A stretch of DNA of 47,405 nucleotides from JBFWPF01 sp050250135 (GCA_050250135.1 JBFWPF010000013.1:1-47405), one strand, 5' to 3'. Counted from the first letter of the stretch, positions 21,169 to 29,754 are shown. Notes: a model not told the origin generated them from the letters alone. Translations and numbers: made by a program.

Positions 21169-21426
21169 ATGGCACATAAGAAAGGGCAAGGGTCGACCCG
21201 GAACGGGCGCGATTCGAACGCCCAGCGACTCGGCATTAAAGCCTCCGGCGGTCAGATGGTGACGGCAGGGAGCATCCTCGTTCGCCAACGGGGAACCAAA
21301 TGGCATCCAGGGAAAAATGTGAAGAGGGCCAATGATGATTCCCTTTTCGCTCTGATCGATGGGCAGGTCTCATTCCGCTCATCGAGCAAAACCTATGTCT
21401 CGGTTCTCCCGGTGACGAGTGGGTAG
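21169..21426 (+). CDS. rpmA: 50S ribosomal protein L27
   Basis: An 85-residue L27, whose N-terminus reaches the peptidyl-transferase centre. It begins AHKKGQGSTRNGRDSNAQRL after Met, without a cleavable Firmicutes-type extension, and contains GGQMVTAGSILVRQRGTKWH. It is the middle gene of rplU-rpmA-obg; the obg start follows by 6 bases. Confidence 0.97.
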   Translation: MAHKKGQGSTRNGRDSNAQRLGIKASGGQMVTAGSILVRQRGTKWHPGKNVKRANDDSLFALIDGQVSFRSSSKTYVSVLPVTSG

Positions 21427-21432
21427 GGCGCC

Positions 21433-22485
21433 ATGTTTACCGACCGGGCTAGGGTTCGCTTCACCGCCGGAAAAGGGGGCAACGGGGTTGTCGCTTGGCG
21501 GCGGGAGAAGTATATCCCCAAGGGGGGGCCGACCGGCGGTAGCGGGGGCAAGGGGGGCTCAATCTTTTTGGAGGCCTCTACCGGTGTCCCCTCGCTAGAG
21601 TATTTTCGCAATCGCCGCCTCATCAAAGCCCAGAAGGGAGGTGATGGGGGGGCCAATCAAAAGACAGGCAGAGGGGGAGAGGATCGGATCCTAAAGGTCC
21701 CCTGCGGCACCCTAGTGAAAGATGAGGCGGGGAGTGTCTTGGCCGACCTCACCCGCTCTGGCGAGCGCTTTCTGATAGCGAAGGGGGGCCATCCGGGGCG
21801 GGGGAATGCGACCTTTAAGTCGGCGACCCACCGGGCTCCCAACTTTGCTACCCCTGGAAAGCCAGGTGAGGAGAGGCTCCTCGAGCTTGAGCTCAAGCTG
21901 ATCGCCGATGTGGGGCTCGTCGGTTTCCCCAATGCAGGGAAGTCGACCTTTATCCGGACCGTTTGCGACACACCGGTTAAGATCGCCCCCTACCCCTTCA
22001 CGACCCTCAAGCCCAACCTGGGCTATCTCAGAGTGGGCCACGAGCGGTGCTTGATCGCCGATATTCCCGGAATCATCGCTGGGGCCTCCCACAATCGGGG
22101 TTTGGGACTGGAGTTCTTGCGCCATATCGAGCGGACCCGCCTCCTCGTTTTCCTCCTCGATGCCTCCGGGATCGACGGGAGGACACCCCTTGATGACTAC
22201 CGGGTATTGCGCGAAGAGCTGAGCGCCTACGACCCGGCCCTTCTCGAGCGCCCCTCCCTTGTCCTCCTCAACAAGATCGATGCTCCTGAGTCGGCCGATC
22301 TTATTGCGGCCTTTCGCGAGGCGATCGCCCTTCCTGAGGATACCCTCTTTGAGGTCTCGACCCTTGAAAATAGGGGGCTAGAGCCGGTCCTACGCGCGCT
22401 TTTGGAGCGGCAGCGAGAAGAGGTAGACGAGGCCGGCGCAGAGGGCGATGGTAGCCCCAGTTGGCCAATCGAGCAGGAAGCTTAG
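21433..22485 (+). CDS. obgE: GTPase Obg/CgtA
   Basis: A 350-residue Obg, an essential GTPase of 50S assembly and stress signalling. The glycine-rich Obg fold covers about residues 1-155 (GGNGVVAWRREKYIPKGGP, GGSGGKGGS). The G domain follows with GFPNAGKSTF (G1), DIPGII (G3) and NKID (G4). There is no C-terminal OCT domain, as usual for chlamydial Obg. The last 32 codons overlap, on the opposite strand, the conserved C-terminus of the metal-transport permease, so the tail (GAEGDGSPSWPIEQEA) is probably unconstrained overprinting. Confidence 0.95.
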   Translation: MFTDRARVRFTAGKGGNGVVAWRREKYIPKGGPTGGSGGKGGSIFLEASTGVPSLEYFRNRRLIKAQKGGDGGANQKTGRGGEDRILKVPCGTLVKDEAGSVLADLTRSGERFLIAKGGHPGRGNATFKSATHRAPNFATPGKPGEERLLELELKLIADVGLVGFPNAGKSTFIRTVCDTPVKIAPYPFTTLKPNLGYLRVGHERCLIADIPGIIAGASHNRGLGLEFLRHIERTRLLVFLLDASGIDGRTPLDDYRVLREELSAYDPALLERPSLVLLNKIDAPESADLIAAFREAIALPEDTLFEVSTLENRGLEPVLRALLERQREEVDEAGAEGDGSPSWPIEQEA

Positions 22486-23193
22486 GCCGATTCCGGCCGC
22501 TGAAAAGAGCACACCCAGAATAACCGCAAGGCCCATCATGGCGCTCAGCCGCGTCGTGAAGAGGCCGGCGATCGTGGGCGGAAGGATAAGCATCGTGATC
22601 ACGAGGACGATCCCGACCATCTGCACGAGCAGGACCACCGTGAGAGCGACGAGGACAAGCAGCAGGAGGTAGAGCCTCGAGACGGCGATCCCCTGAAGGC
22701 GGGCCTGCTGCTCGTCGAAGCAAAGGGCCAGAAGCTTGGGGTGGAGGAGGCCGCAGATGATAAGGACGATCAGGTCGAGTCCACCGAGTATGAGGAGATC
22801 TTTGGGGGCAACCCACAGGATATTGCCGAGGAGGAAGCTGAGGAGCTCGACATTGTAGCCGGGGGTGAGGCTCACAAAGAGGATACCGACCGCCATCCCG
22901 AGGGCCCAAACCGCGGCAATGATCGAATCCTCCCGATCCCGGTAGCGGAGGCGGGCCCAGCCGATAATCAGGGCCGAGAGGATCGCGGCCAGCACCGCCC
23001 CTTCGAGGGGGGTGACCCACTCGATCCCAAAGCGGCGATTCAGCCAGAGAAAAAGGCCCATCCCGCTGAGGACCGCATGGGCGATGCTTCCGCTGATAAA
23101 GGCGATCCGTTTGACCACCACGTAGGAGCCGACGAGACCCCCCGCAATAGAGGCTAAAAGCCCAGCGAAAAGGGTCATCAGAAGGAGGGTCAT
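22390..23193 (-). CDS. Zinc/manganese ABC transporter permease
   Basis: A 267-residue permease of the ZnuB/MntB (ABC-3) family with about eight membrane spans. It starts MTLLLMTLFAGLLASIAGGL and includes GSYVVVKRIAFISGSIAHAVLSG when read across its two parts (the conserved R-x-x-F-x-x-x-x-x-x-H-x-x-x-x-G region), PPTIAGLF, and the ending LLDWPTGATIAL. The start at 23193 overlaps the ATPase stop (ATGA); a longer in-frame extension upstream lies wholly within the ATPase gene and is not used. The 3' end overlaps obg by 96 bp in the opposite direction. It corresponds to the CT415-CT417 cassette of C. trachomatis. Confidence 0.92.
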   Translation of the reverse strand: MTLLLMTLFAGLLASIAGGLVGSYVVVKRIAFISGSIAHAVLSGMGLFLWLNRRFGIEWVTPLEGAVLAAILSALIIGWARLRYRDREDSIIAAVWALGMAVGILFVSLTPGYNVELLSFLLGNILWVAPKDLLILGGLDLIVLIICGLLHPKLLALCFDEQQARLQGIAVSRLYLLLLVLVALTVVLLVQMVGIVLVITMLILPPTIAGLFTTRLSAMMGLAVILGVLFSAAGIGLSFLLDWPTGATIALCAGLVYLFSLPLQKRA

Positions 23194-23909
23194 GAGGGCT
23201 CCTCGGGCAATAGCGGAGGGTGGTAGAGGCCGAGGGCAAAGTGCTCGCAGACCTGCTCCTTGCTCAGGGCGGAGACCTCCCGCTGGGCGCACAGGATCCG
23301 GTCGACCCGGTGGATCGCCGCTTCGAGGTCGTGGGTCACCATGACGATCGTGGTCTTCCCGGCCAGGTGGCTTAGGAGGTTGTAGATCAGCGTCTGGGTC
23401 GGGTGGTCGACGTGGGCCGTTGCCTCATCGAGGAGGAGGAGCTCCGGCTCGGAGGCGAGGGCGCGGGCAATCAGGGCCCGCTGCAGCTCCCCCCCCGAGA
23501 GGGAGGCAACCGAAGAGGAGGCCTTGCCCCGCAGCTCTACGAGGTCGAGAGCACCGAGCGCCGCCTCCCGGTTTCCCCGCCCATACCGCCCATACCAGGG
23601 GGTGCGGGAGAGGCGCCCTCCTAGCACAAGCTCAAGCGTTGAGATCGGAAATTGCCGGTCAAAAGGGAGGTTTTGGGGGACGTAGCCGACCCTTCGGATC
23701 CCCTCTTGGGGGGTAGTGCCGAAAAGGAGAATCTCGCCCCGGGTGGGCTCCAACAGCCCCATCAATAACCTTAGAAGGGTCGTTTTCCCCCCTCCGTTTG
23801 GGCCGATTAACCCGATGAACTCCCCCGCCTCAATGGAGAAGGTTGCCCCTTTAACGACGGGCGAGCGCCCGTAGCTGAAATCGACCCCCTCGAAGCTTAC
23901 GACGGGCAT
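23190..23909 (-). CDS. Zinc/manganese ABC transporter ATP-binding protein
   Basis: A 239-residue ABC ATPase. Walker A is GPNGGGKTT (about residues 36-44), the Q-loop is YVPQNLPFD, the signature is LSGGELQRALIARAL, and Walker B is LLLLDEATAHVD, followed by the H-loop (MVTHDL). The Q-loop and PFDRQFPISTLELVLGG segment are typical of the ZnuC/MntA branch. The start at 23909 has GGCGGAG upstream; a GTG two codons earlier is possible. It overlaps the binding-protein gene by 13 bases and the permease by 4, so the three form one operon ordered binding protein, ATPase, permease. Confidence 0.94.
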   Translation of the reverse strand: MPVVSFEGVDFSYGRSPVVKGATFSIEAGEFIGLIGPNGGGKTTLLRLLMGLLEPTRGEILLFGTTPQEGIRRVGYVPQNLPFDRQFPISTLELVLGGRLSRTPWYGRYGRGNREAALGALDLVELRGKASSSVASLSGGELQRALIARALASEPELLLLDEATAHVDHPTQTLIYNLLSHLAGKTTIVMVTHDLEAAIHRVDRILCAQREVSALSKEQVCEHFALGLYHPPLLPEEPS

Positions 23910-24712
23910 AGACACTCCGCCAGATGGTCGAGCATCTCAAAGTAGTCTTCCGACAGGGGATCGACGGTGCAGGTCTCTGCCCCGATCTTTTTCGCAACGA
24001 GACGGGCCCCCTTATTGGCGAATTGGGTCTGCAGGATCACCCGCGTAACCCCCAGCTCTTTTGCTCTGGCGATGAGCTGGTTGATCTGCTTGAGTCCCCC
24101 CTCCTTCCCCTCCACCTCGACCGAGAGTTGAACGATCCCGTAGTCGCGGCAGAAGTAGCCGAAGGCGGGGTGGGAGACCACAATCGCCTTGACGCCGCAC
24201 TGCCCCAATCGGTCCTTGAGCTCTTGGTCTTCGAGATCGAGGCGGATCTCGAGGTCTTTGAGGCGGCCTTCAATAAGCGCCCGCTGGTCGGGAGCCACTT
24301 CGATCAATCCATCGGCGATCGTTCTAGAAAAGATCTTGGCCTCGCGCACGCTCATCCAGAAGTGGAGATCCTCGCCGTGGCGGCAGTGGGGGCAGTTCCC
24401 CTTCATCAGATCGAGCCCCTTGCGGAGGTCGACTACCTTTACTCCGGCCCCTTCAAGGGCGGGGAGGAGGCGCTCCTCGAAGGGCTCTCCGATCCGAAAC
24501 CAGACCTTTGCCTTCTGGGCCTGCCGGACCTGCCCTGGGGTCGGTTCGTAAGCGTGGGGGTTTGCCCCTGGGGGTACAAGGGAGATCGGCTGGAAGGCCT
24601 CTCCCCCAATCTCCCGAATGAAAAAGGTAAATGGAGGGAGGCTGACATCAACTAAAATGTTATCTGCCAGCAGGGGGCAGGAGAAAAGGAGGAGGAGGAT
24701 TAGGCGCTTCAC
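23897..24712 (-). CDS. Periplasmic zinc/manganese-binding protein (ZnuA-like)
   Basis: A 271-residue cluster A-I substrate-binding protein. The GTG start at 24712 gives a clean signal peptide (MKRLILLLLFSCPLLA, cleaved before DN); a TTG nine codons upstream is the alternative. Metal ligands can be placed at the His of GANPHAYEPTP, the His of EDLHFW, the His of VSHPAFGYF and the Asp of DPLSEDY. The usual His/Asp-rich zinc loop is replaced by a short CPHCRHGED segment, possibly an accessory metal site. It is first in the znuABC-like operon; tRNA-Ser lies about 75 bases upstream on the other strand. Confidence 0.92.
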   Translation of the reverse strand: MKRLILLLLFSCPLLADNILVDVSLPPFTFFIREIGGEAFQPISLVPPGANPHAYEPTPGQVRQAQKAKVWFRIGEPFEERLLPALEGAGVKVVDLRKGLDLMKGNCPHCRHGEDLHFWMSVREAKIFSRTIADGLIEVAPDQRALIEGRLKDLEIRLDLEDQELKDRLGQCGVKAIVVSHPAFGYFCRDYGIVQLSVEVEGKEGGLKQINQLIARAKELGVTRVILQTQFANKGARLVAKKIGAETCTVDPLSEDYFEMLDHLAECLCPS

Positions 24713-24787
24713 AGGGAAAAGTATGCCTGGCGCGTTCAAATTTGACTAGCTTTCATCCTTTCAATCGGATAGTCTCAAGGCCCTTCT

Positions 24788-24875
24788 GGAGGAGTGTCCG
24801 AGTGGCCGAAGGAGCACGCTTGGAAAGCGTGTGTGCGCCAAAAGCGTACCGTGGGTTCGAATCCCACCTCCTCCG
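24788..24875 (+). tRNA. tRNA-Ser (GGA)
   Basis: An 88-base tRNA with a long variable arm typical of class II tRNAs. The acceptor GGAGGAG pairs with CTCCTCC, with discriminator G; the anticodon stem-loop is CACGC-TTGGAAA-GCGTG with anticodon GGA; the T arm is GTGGG-TTCGAAT-CCCAC. No CCA is encoded. The stop codon of the DJ-1-family gene on the opposite strand begins at the next base. Confidence 0.96.
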
Positions 24876-25382
24876 TCAGCCCAATTTTTGTAAGAGGGCT
24901 TTCAAGAAATCGGCTAGATCTTTTGGGGTCCGGCTGGTGACCAGGTTCCGGTCCACGACGACCGCCTCGTCGACCCAAGTCGCCCCCGCATTCTCCAGAT
25001 CATCCTTGATAGCTCGGGTGCTCGTGACCCGCCGCCCTTTGACAATCTTTGCCGAGATGGGGATCCACCCCCCATGACAGATCGAGGCGATCGGCTTCCC
25101 CTCCCTATCGAAAGCAGCTGTGAGCTCGAGTACCTTCGGATCCCGCCTTAGCTTGTCGGGAGCAAAGCCACCCGGAATTACCAGGGCGACAAAGTCTGCA
25201 CTTTTCATCTCCCGGATCGCCGCATCGGAGTGGCAGGGATAGCCGTGCTTTCCCTTGTAGAGGTGCCCCTTTTCAGGTCCCGCAACGACTACCGCAAAGC
25301 CGGCCTCCTCGAGGCGGATTTTCGGGTACCAAAGCTCCAGATCCTCATAGACCTCATCGACAAAGCAAAGAATTTTCTTCAT
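24876..25382 (-). CDS. DJ-1/PfpI family protein (glyoxalase III/protease-like)
   Basis: A 168-residue class I glutamine-amidotransferase-like protein of the DJ-1/PfpI family. The nucleophile elbow SICHGGWIP holds the catalytic Cys followed by His. The glutamate of the triad region is in the LEL-x-YPK segment, and VIPGGFAPDKLRRDPKVL is the conserved PGG loop. It is closest to PfpI/YhbO/YraA-type proteins, implicated in carbonyl-stress protection. The start at 25382 follows GGAGAGG; the longer upstream frame has a Pro/Ser-rich extension without family similarity. It is divergent from dksA and ends exactly at tRNA-Ser. Confidence 0.9.
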   Translation of the reverse strand: MKKILCFVDEVYEDLELWYPKIRLEEAGFAVVVAGPEKGHLYKGKHGYPCHSDAAIREMKSADFVALVIPGGFAPDKLRRDPKVLELTAAFDREGKPIASICHGGWIPISAKIVKGRRVTSTRAIKDDLENAGATWVDEAVVVDRNLVTSRTPKDLADFLKALLQKLG

Positions 25383-25461
25383 GCCGAAACCTCTCCTCCC
25401 CGAAAAAGGGGACTTCGTGTAGGGTTGCGGATCCATTGATCCAAAAAGCGAGGGTAGTCAA

Positions 25462-25830
25462 ATGGCTCTCAAAAAGAAACAACTCGATGAATTTCAGGAG
25501 AGGCTTCTCCAGCTCCGGGCGGCGATGACCCAACACCTAAAAGGGGCCAAAGCAGAGGTCCAGACGCCCGAGGAGGCCAAGGGGTATTCCCAGCACCAGG
25601 CCGATGAGGGGACCGAGGACTTTGACCGGCGGATCAACATCGAGCTTACCAGCATGGAGGCCGATACCCTCCGGCAGGTCGACAGAGCGCTCGAGAAGCT
25701 AAAAGAGGGGACCTATGGGATCTGCGATGTCAGCGGAGAGGAGATCCCCCTGAAGCGCCTTGAGGCGATCCCTTATGCGACGATGACCCGCGATGCTCAG
25801 GAAAAATTGGAGCGGGGGCTTCTCCAGTGA
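25462..25830 (+). CDS. dksA: DksA/TraR-family RNA polymerase-binding factor, zinc-site degenerate
   Basis: A 122-residue coiled-coil protein (helices at about residues 3-35 and 50-80) followed by the DksA C-terminal finger region. The canonical CxxC...CxxC zinc site reads CDVSGEEIPLKRLEAIPYAT and then MTRDAQ, so only one of the four cysteines remains. The RLEAxPxA spacer is preserved. Zinc-free DksA homologues exist (for example Pseudomonas DksA2) and function under zinc limitation. The start is ATG at 25462. The stop overlaps the GTG start of lspA. The dksA-lspA order matches C. trachomatis CT407-CT408. Confidence 0.9.
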   Translation: MALKKKQLDEFQERLLQLRAAMTQHLKGAKAEVQTPEEAKGYSQHQADEGTEDFDRRINIELTSMEADTLRQVDRALEKLKEGTYGICDVSGEEIPLKRLEAIPYATMTRDAQEKLERGLLQ

Positions 25831-26336
25831 AGCGTCTCCTCCTCGTCCTCCTCCCTTTAGCGATTATAGGCCTCGATGCCCTGGTGAAATGGGGGGTGCA
25901 GGCCCACCTTCCTCTCGCATCGGCCAGCTTCGGCTACCCTTATGGGGGGATTGGGCTGATGGAGCGTTTCCTAGGGGTCCAGGGGTCGATTATCCACACC
26001 ACGAACAGCGGCGCCATCTGGGGCCTCTTTTCCAGCTGGCCGATCGCCCTCCTGATTGTCCGCCTGGGATTTGTGGGGGCGCTTGTGGGCTACCTGATGG
26101 TTAAGCCTCTCCCCCTTATCGCGCAGATCCCCTTGGTGATGATCGTGGCCGGAGCCCTCGGCAATGTCCTCGATATCTTTTTCTACGGCCATGTGATCGA
26201 CATGTTCTATTTTGTCCTTTGGGGGTGGCACTATCCCGTCTTCAACGTCGCCGATATTGCGATCTTCCTTGGCATTGGCACACTGGTTGTCCTCTCCGTT
26301 TTTAAAAGGAAGGCGCCCCATGCTTCGGTCGAGTAG
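25827..26336 (+). CDS. lspA: Lipoprotein signal peptidase (signal peptidase II)
   Basis: A 169-residue four-span membrane aspartyl protease that removes signal peptides from diacylated prolipoproteins. Conserved blocks are TTNSGAIWGLF (box B), VAGALGNVLDIFFYG with one catalytic Asp, and VFNVADIAIFLG with the second. The GTG start at 25827 overlaps the dksA stop (GTGA). The 3' end overlaps the next gene by 17 bases, continuing the packed operon. Confidence 0.95.
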   Translation: MKRLLLVLLPLAIIGLDALVKWGVQAHLPLASASFGYPYGGIGLMERFLGVQGSIIHTTNSGAIWGLFSSWPIALLIVRLGFVGALVGYLMVKPLPLIAQIPLVMIVAGALGNVLDIFFYGHVIDMFYFVLWGWHYPVFNVADIAIFLGIGTLVVLSVFKRKAPHASVE

Positions 26337-26964
26337 ACCAGAGCGGTACTCCGCCTCCAAGTGGCTAAAAGTCCCCGTCTTATTAGAGGGGGACGAGCTA
26401 GAGGCCCTCCTTCACGAGATTGGGGGTGCCTTCTACCTGACATCAGGGGTCGTCGAGCGGGGCGAGGTAAGCGTGGTCGAATTTCTGGAGAGTTATCGTC
26501 GCTACATCGCAGGCCTCAAGAGGGGAGAGATCCCCGACCGGGAGGCAACGCGCACCCTCTTCTCCTCTGTCTGGAGCACGACACCCGACGCCCTCTACAC
26601 ACAGCCCGTTGGGGGGCGCACCCTCATCCGCATCTCCCTCCCCGTCATCCAGCTCCGCCCCCACTTTATCCACTACTCTCCCCTCGACGGCCAGATCCGC
26701 TCCATGTCGCCCGGCATCTCCTGGGGGCTTGAGTTTTCCTACCCCACCCTCCTGCAACGGGGGAGTGCCATTGAAAAGGTGGACGACCGCTTTCCCAACA
26801 CTGCCCCCTTTAAGACCCTTCAGCGGTGGGTCCGCCACCACACCCTTCCCGTTCCTTTTGTGATCGACGGGAAGAGGAAGAATGTCCCGATCCGCTTGGG
26901 CAAGGGGTGCTTCTCCTGGATTGGAGGGCACCCTGAGCTCGGGGCGTTGGAGGTAGCGGTATGA
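26320..26964 (+). CDS. Conserved hypothetical protein between lspA and cinA
   Basis: A 214-residue protein; the ATG at 26320 is chosen because it is preceded by AAGGAAGG and only slightly overlaps lspA. A longer frame from 26212 would lie inside lspA. No signal peptide or clear membrane span is seen. The sequence has conserved-looking aromatic and basic patches (RTLIRISLPVIQLRPHFIHY, PGISWGLEFSYPTLLQ). It ends 4 bases into the cinA start. Chlamydia has a hypothetical gene in the same neighbourhood, so it is probably lineage-conserved. I cannot assign a function. Confidence 0.7.
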   Translation: MLRSSRPERYSASKWLKVPVLLEGDELEALLHEIGGAFYLTSGVVERGEVSVVEFLESYRRYIAGLKRGEIPDREATRTLFSSVWSTTPDALYTQPVGGRTLIRISLPVIQLRPHFIHYSPLDGQIRSMSPGISWGLEFSYPTLLQRGSAIEKVDDRFPNTAPFKTLQRWVRHHTLPVPFVIDGKRKNVPIRLGKGCFSWIGGHPELGALEVAV

Positions 26965-28175
26965 GGCAGGCGCTCGTTGTGGCAATAGGGGATGAGGTCC
27001 TCTCTGGCAACACGGTGAATGGGAATGGAGCCCATATCGCCCACAAGTTGGGAGAGATCGGGCTTAAGGTGGTCGAGCAGCGTGTTATCCCCGATCAGCG
27101 GAGTGCCATTAAGCAGACCCTCGCTGATGCACTCAAAACGCACGACCTTGTGATCGCCACAGGGGGGCTCGGCCCCACCATGGATGACAACACTCGCCGT
27201 TCGGTTGCCGAGCTCCTAGGGTGTCCCCTTCGCTACGACGAGGAGGTCGCCAGGCGGCTTGCGGAGCGCTATGGGGATGTCGATGTCGGCATTAAAGACC
27301 AAGCAACGATCCCTGCCCTTGCCAAACCCCTCCACAATGTGGTGGGGACAGCTCCCGGCCTACTGTTCGAGCAGGAGCGGTCGGTGTTGATCCTCCTTCC
27401 CGGCGTTCCAGTTGAGATGCGCTCTCTCCTCGAGCGGGAGGTTCTTCCCTACTTGCAAAAGCGCTTTCCCGTTGGCCAGCGGGAGGCGGTTGAAAGCCTC
27501 CACTTCTTCCAGGTAAGGGAGCTTGAGGTTGACGCTCTCATGCGGAAACTCGCTCCCGATTACCCTGAGGTGCGGTTTGGGATCTACCCAAGTTTGGGCG
27601 TTGTTCACCTCCGACTTTACCACCCGGCAAGCGCTGCCGCCCTTCTCCCCCTCAAGCAAGTCTTCCAGGAGGCCTTTCAAGGGCGCCTCTTCACCTCCTC
27701 CGATGGCACACTGGAGGGGGCGATTCACGAGCAGTTTGTGGCTAAGCAGATAACACTAGCTACCGCCGAGTCGTGCACCGGTGGCACGATTGCTTCCCAT
27801 CTCACCGCCCGCCCGGGCGCCTCCGACTACTTTCTCGGCTCGGTCGTCGCCTATTCCAATCGGGTTAAAAACAGGCTCCTAGGGGTCTCTGAGGGGGTTT
27901 TGGAAAAGCACGGAGCGGTCTCCGAAGAGACAGTCCGCGCCATGGTCCTCGGCCTCCTCGATCGCGTAGGGAGCGATTATGGGATTGCCGTCTCGGGAAT
28001 TGCCGGCCCTACGGGTGGCGCTCCTGAGAAGCCGGTGGGCACCGTCTGGATTGCAGTCGGCAAAAGGGGAGAGGAGCCGGTCACCAGCCTACTCAACGCC
28101 CGGGGCGATCGGGCGGCGATCATCACCCGCTCCCTCTATTACGCCCTAGGGGAACTCCTCAAGAGGGTCCGATGA
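26961..28175 (+). CDS. cinA: CinA-family nicotinamide-nucleotide amidohydrolase
   Basis: A 404-residue CinA with two domains. The N-terminal MoCF/COG1058 domain (about residues 1-165; AIGDEVLSGNTVNGNGAHIA, TGGLGPTMDDNTR, LLPGVPVEM) is an ADP-ribose pyrophosphatase-type domain. The C-terminal domain (about 250-400; LATAESCTGGTIASHLT, VSGIAGPTGG) is the NMN deamidase PncC, which recycles NMN to nicotinic acid mononucleotide in the pyridine nucleotide cycle. Length and motifs are normal. It overlaps its neighbours by 4 bases on both sides. Confidence 0.95.
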   Translation: MRQALVVAIGDEVLSGNTVNGNGAHIAHKLGEIGLKVVEQRVIPDQRSAIKQTLADALKTHDLVIATGGLGPTMDDNTRRSVAELLGCPLRYDEEVARRLAERYGDVDVGIKDQATIPALAKPLHNVVGTAPGLLFEQERSVLILLPGVPVEMRSLLEREVLPYLQKRFPVGQREAVESLHFFQVRELEVDALMRKLAPDYPEVRFGIYPSLGVVHLRLYHPASAAALLPLKQVFQEAFQGRLFTSSDGTLEGAIHEQFVAKQITLATAESCTGGTIASHLTARPGASDYFLGSVVAYSNRVKNRLLGVSEGVLEKHGAVSEETVRAMVLGLLDRVGSDYGIAVSGIAGPTGGAPEKPVGTVWIAVGKRGEEPVTSLLNARGDRAAIITRSLYYALGELLKRVR

Positions 28176-28978
28176 GCTACCGACTGATCGACAGCGGCGA
28201 GGGAGAGAAGCTCGAGCAATTTGGCCCCTATCTCCTCGCCCGCCCCTGCGCCCAGGCCGTTTGGAAAAAGCAGTTTCCCGAAAAGTGGAGCAAAGCGGAC
28301 GCCCACTTTACCCGTGAGGAGAAAAAGGGGTGGCGCGGACGGCTCCCCGATGAGTGGACCGTCGAAGCGGAGGGGCTCACCTTCCGCCTCCACACCACCG
28401 ACTTTGGCCACCTCGGCCTTTTTCCCGAGCAGATCCCCACCTTCCGTTGGCTCCAGCAGACGATCAAGCCCCCATTCCGCCTCCTCAACCTCTTTGCCTA
28501 CTCAGGAGGGGTCACCCTAGCTGCCGCTAAGGCGGGAGCCGAGGTGTGCCACCTCGATGCCTCAAAAGGGATGGTGAGTTGGGCGCGGGAAAATGCCGCT
28601 CTCAGCCATCTCGAGGAGGCCCCCATCCGTTGGATCGTCGACGATGTGATGAAGTTTCTCAAACGGGAAAAGAGGCGGGGGCGGGTCTACGATGGGATCG
28701 TGTTGGATCCCCCCTCCTATGGTAGGGGAGCGCAAGGGGAGGTCTTCAAGATCGATGAGCAGATTGTTCCACTCCTTGAGCAGTGTGCCGACCTCCTCTC
28801 CGATACGCCCCGCTTTGTTCACCTCTCGTGCCATACGCCTGGCTACACCCCCCTTGTCCTCTCTCACCTTTTGTCCCAGGTGTTGCCCAAGGGAGAGCTC
28901 TCCTCTGGGGAATTGGTCCTCGAGGGGGAGAGCTTGTCCGTTCCTATGGGCGCCTACGCTAAGTGGGAGCCCCTCTGA
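28172..28978 (+). CDS. Class I SAM-dependent methyltransferase (RlmI/RsmD-like)
   Basis: A 268-residue methyltransferase. Motif I region LLNLFAYSGGVTLAAAKAGA (about residues 104-123) binds S-adenosylmethionine; acidic motif II is HLDASKGMV; the catalytic-loop motif LDPPSYGRG is the NPPY-type signature used by base N- or C5-methyltransferases on rRNA. It is most similar in layout to RlmI/YccW but lacks the N-terminal PUA domain. In C. trachomatis CT404 occupies the same place beside the SpoU gene. It is coupled to its neighbours by 4-base (GATGAG) and 1-base overlaps. Confidence 0.88.
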   Translation: MSYRLIDSGEGEKLEQFGPYLLARPCAQAVWKKQFPEKWSKADAHFTREEKKGWRGRLPDEWTVEAEGLTFRLHTTDFGHLGLFPEQIPTFRWLQQTIKPPFRLLNLFAYSGGVTLAAAKAGAEVCHLDASKGMVSWARENAALSHLEEAPIRWIVDDVMKFLKREKRRGRVYDGIVLDPPSYGRGAQGEVFKIDEQIVPLLEQCADLLSDTPRFVHLSCHTPGYTPLVLSHLLSQVLPKGELSSGELVLEGESLSVPMGAYAKWEPL

Positions 28979-29754
28979 TGCTCACTAGCCTGCAGAACCC
29001 CAAAGTGAAAGAGGCGATCAGGCTGCGGGAACGGCGGGCCCGCGACAAGGGGCAGAAATTCCTGATCGAAGGGTACCGAGAGCTCACCCGCGCTTTAGAA
29101 GGGGAGTTCCCTTGCGAGCGGCTCTTTGTTTGCCCCGAGTTTTTTCTCGGGACCAATGAGCCCGCTCTGATCGAGAGCCTCAAAGCGCGAGGGACCGAAG
29201 TGGAGGTCTGCTCGAAGCGGGTCTTTGAGAAACTCTCCTACCGGGATCGCCCCGACGGCCTCCTCGCCATCGCTCCCCAAGTTCACAGAGGGCTGAACTC
29301 CCTTGAAGGGGCGTTCTTCTTGGTAGCCGAGGCGATCGAAAAGCCCGGTAATTTGGGGACCCTCCTCCGCTCCGCCGATGCGGTCGGCGTCGACGGTGTC
29401 ATCCTCTGCGACCGGTGTACCGACCTTTTCAACCCTAACGTTGTTCGCGCCAGTGTCGGCACCCTCTTCACCCAACCTGTTGTCGAAGCCGAAGGGGAGG
29501 AGACTCGGGAGTGGCTCAAGAAGCGGGGGATTCAGATCGTCGCCGCTACCCCCCATGTAAAGCGGCTTTACACCGAAGCCGACCTCAGCGGCCCCATTGC
29601 GATCGTGGTCGGGACCGAGCAGCTGGGCCTCAGCCAGGCTTGGATGGAAGCGGCCGACATCCAGGTCGCGATTCCGATGCGGGGAGCTGCCGACTCCCTC
29701 AATGTCGCCACCGCCACCACTGTCCTCCTCTACGAGGCGCTCCGGCAGCGATGA
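28978..29754 (+). CDS. TrmH/SpoU-family RNA 2'-O-methyltransferase
   Basis: A 258-residue SPOUT methyltransferase. The N-terminal substrate-binding domain (LQNPKVKEAIRLRERRARDK, about residues 4-23) resembles TsnR/RlmB. The trefoil-knot domain has EKPGNLGTLLRSADAVGVDG (motif 1, about 125-144), IVVGTEQLGLS (motif 2) and IPMRGAADSLNVATATTVLL (motif 3). The start at 28978 overlaps the previous stop (TGATG). It is the counterpart of C. trachomatis spoU (CT403). The rRNA or tRNA target is not deducible here. Confidence 0.93.
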   Translation: MLTSLQNPKVKEAIRLRERRARDKGQKFLIEGYRELTRALEGEFPCERLFVCPEFFLGTNEPALIESLKARGTEVEVCSKRVFEKLSYRDRPDGLLAIAPQVHRGLNSLEGAFFLVAEAIEKPGNLGTLLRSADAVGVDGVILCDRCTDLFNPNVVRASVGTLFTQPVVEAEGEETREWLKKRGIQIVAATPHVKRLYTEADLSGPIAIVVGTEQLGLSQAWMEAADIQVAIPMRGAADSLNVATATTVLLYEALRQR

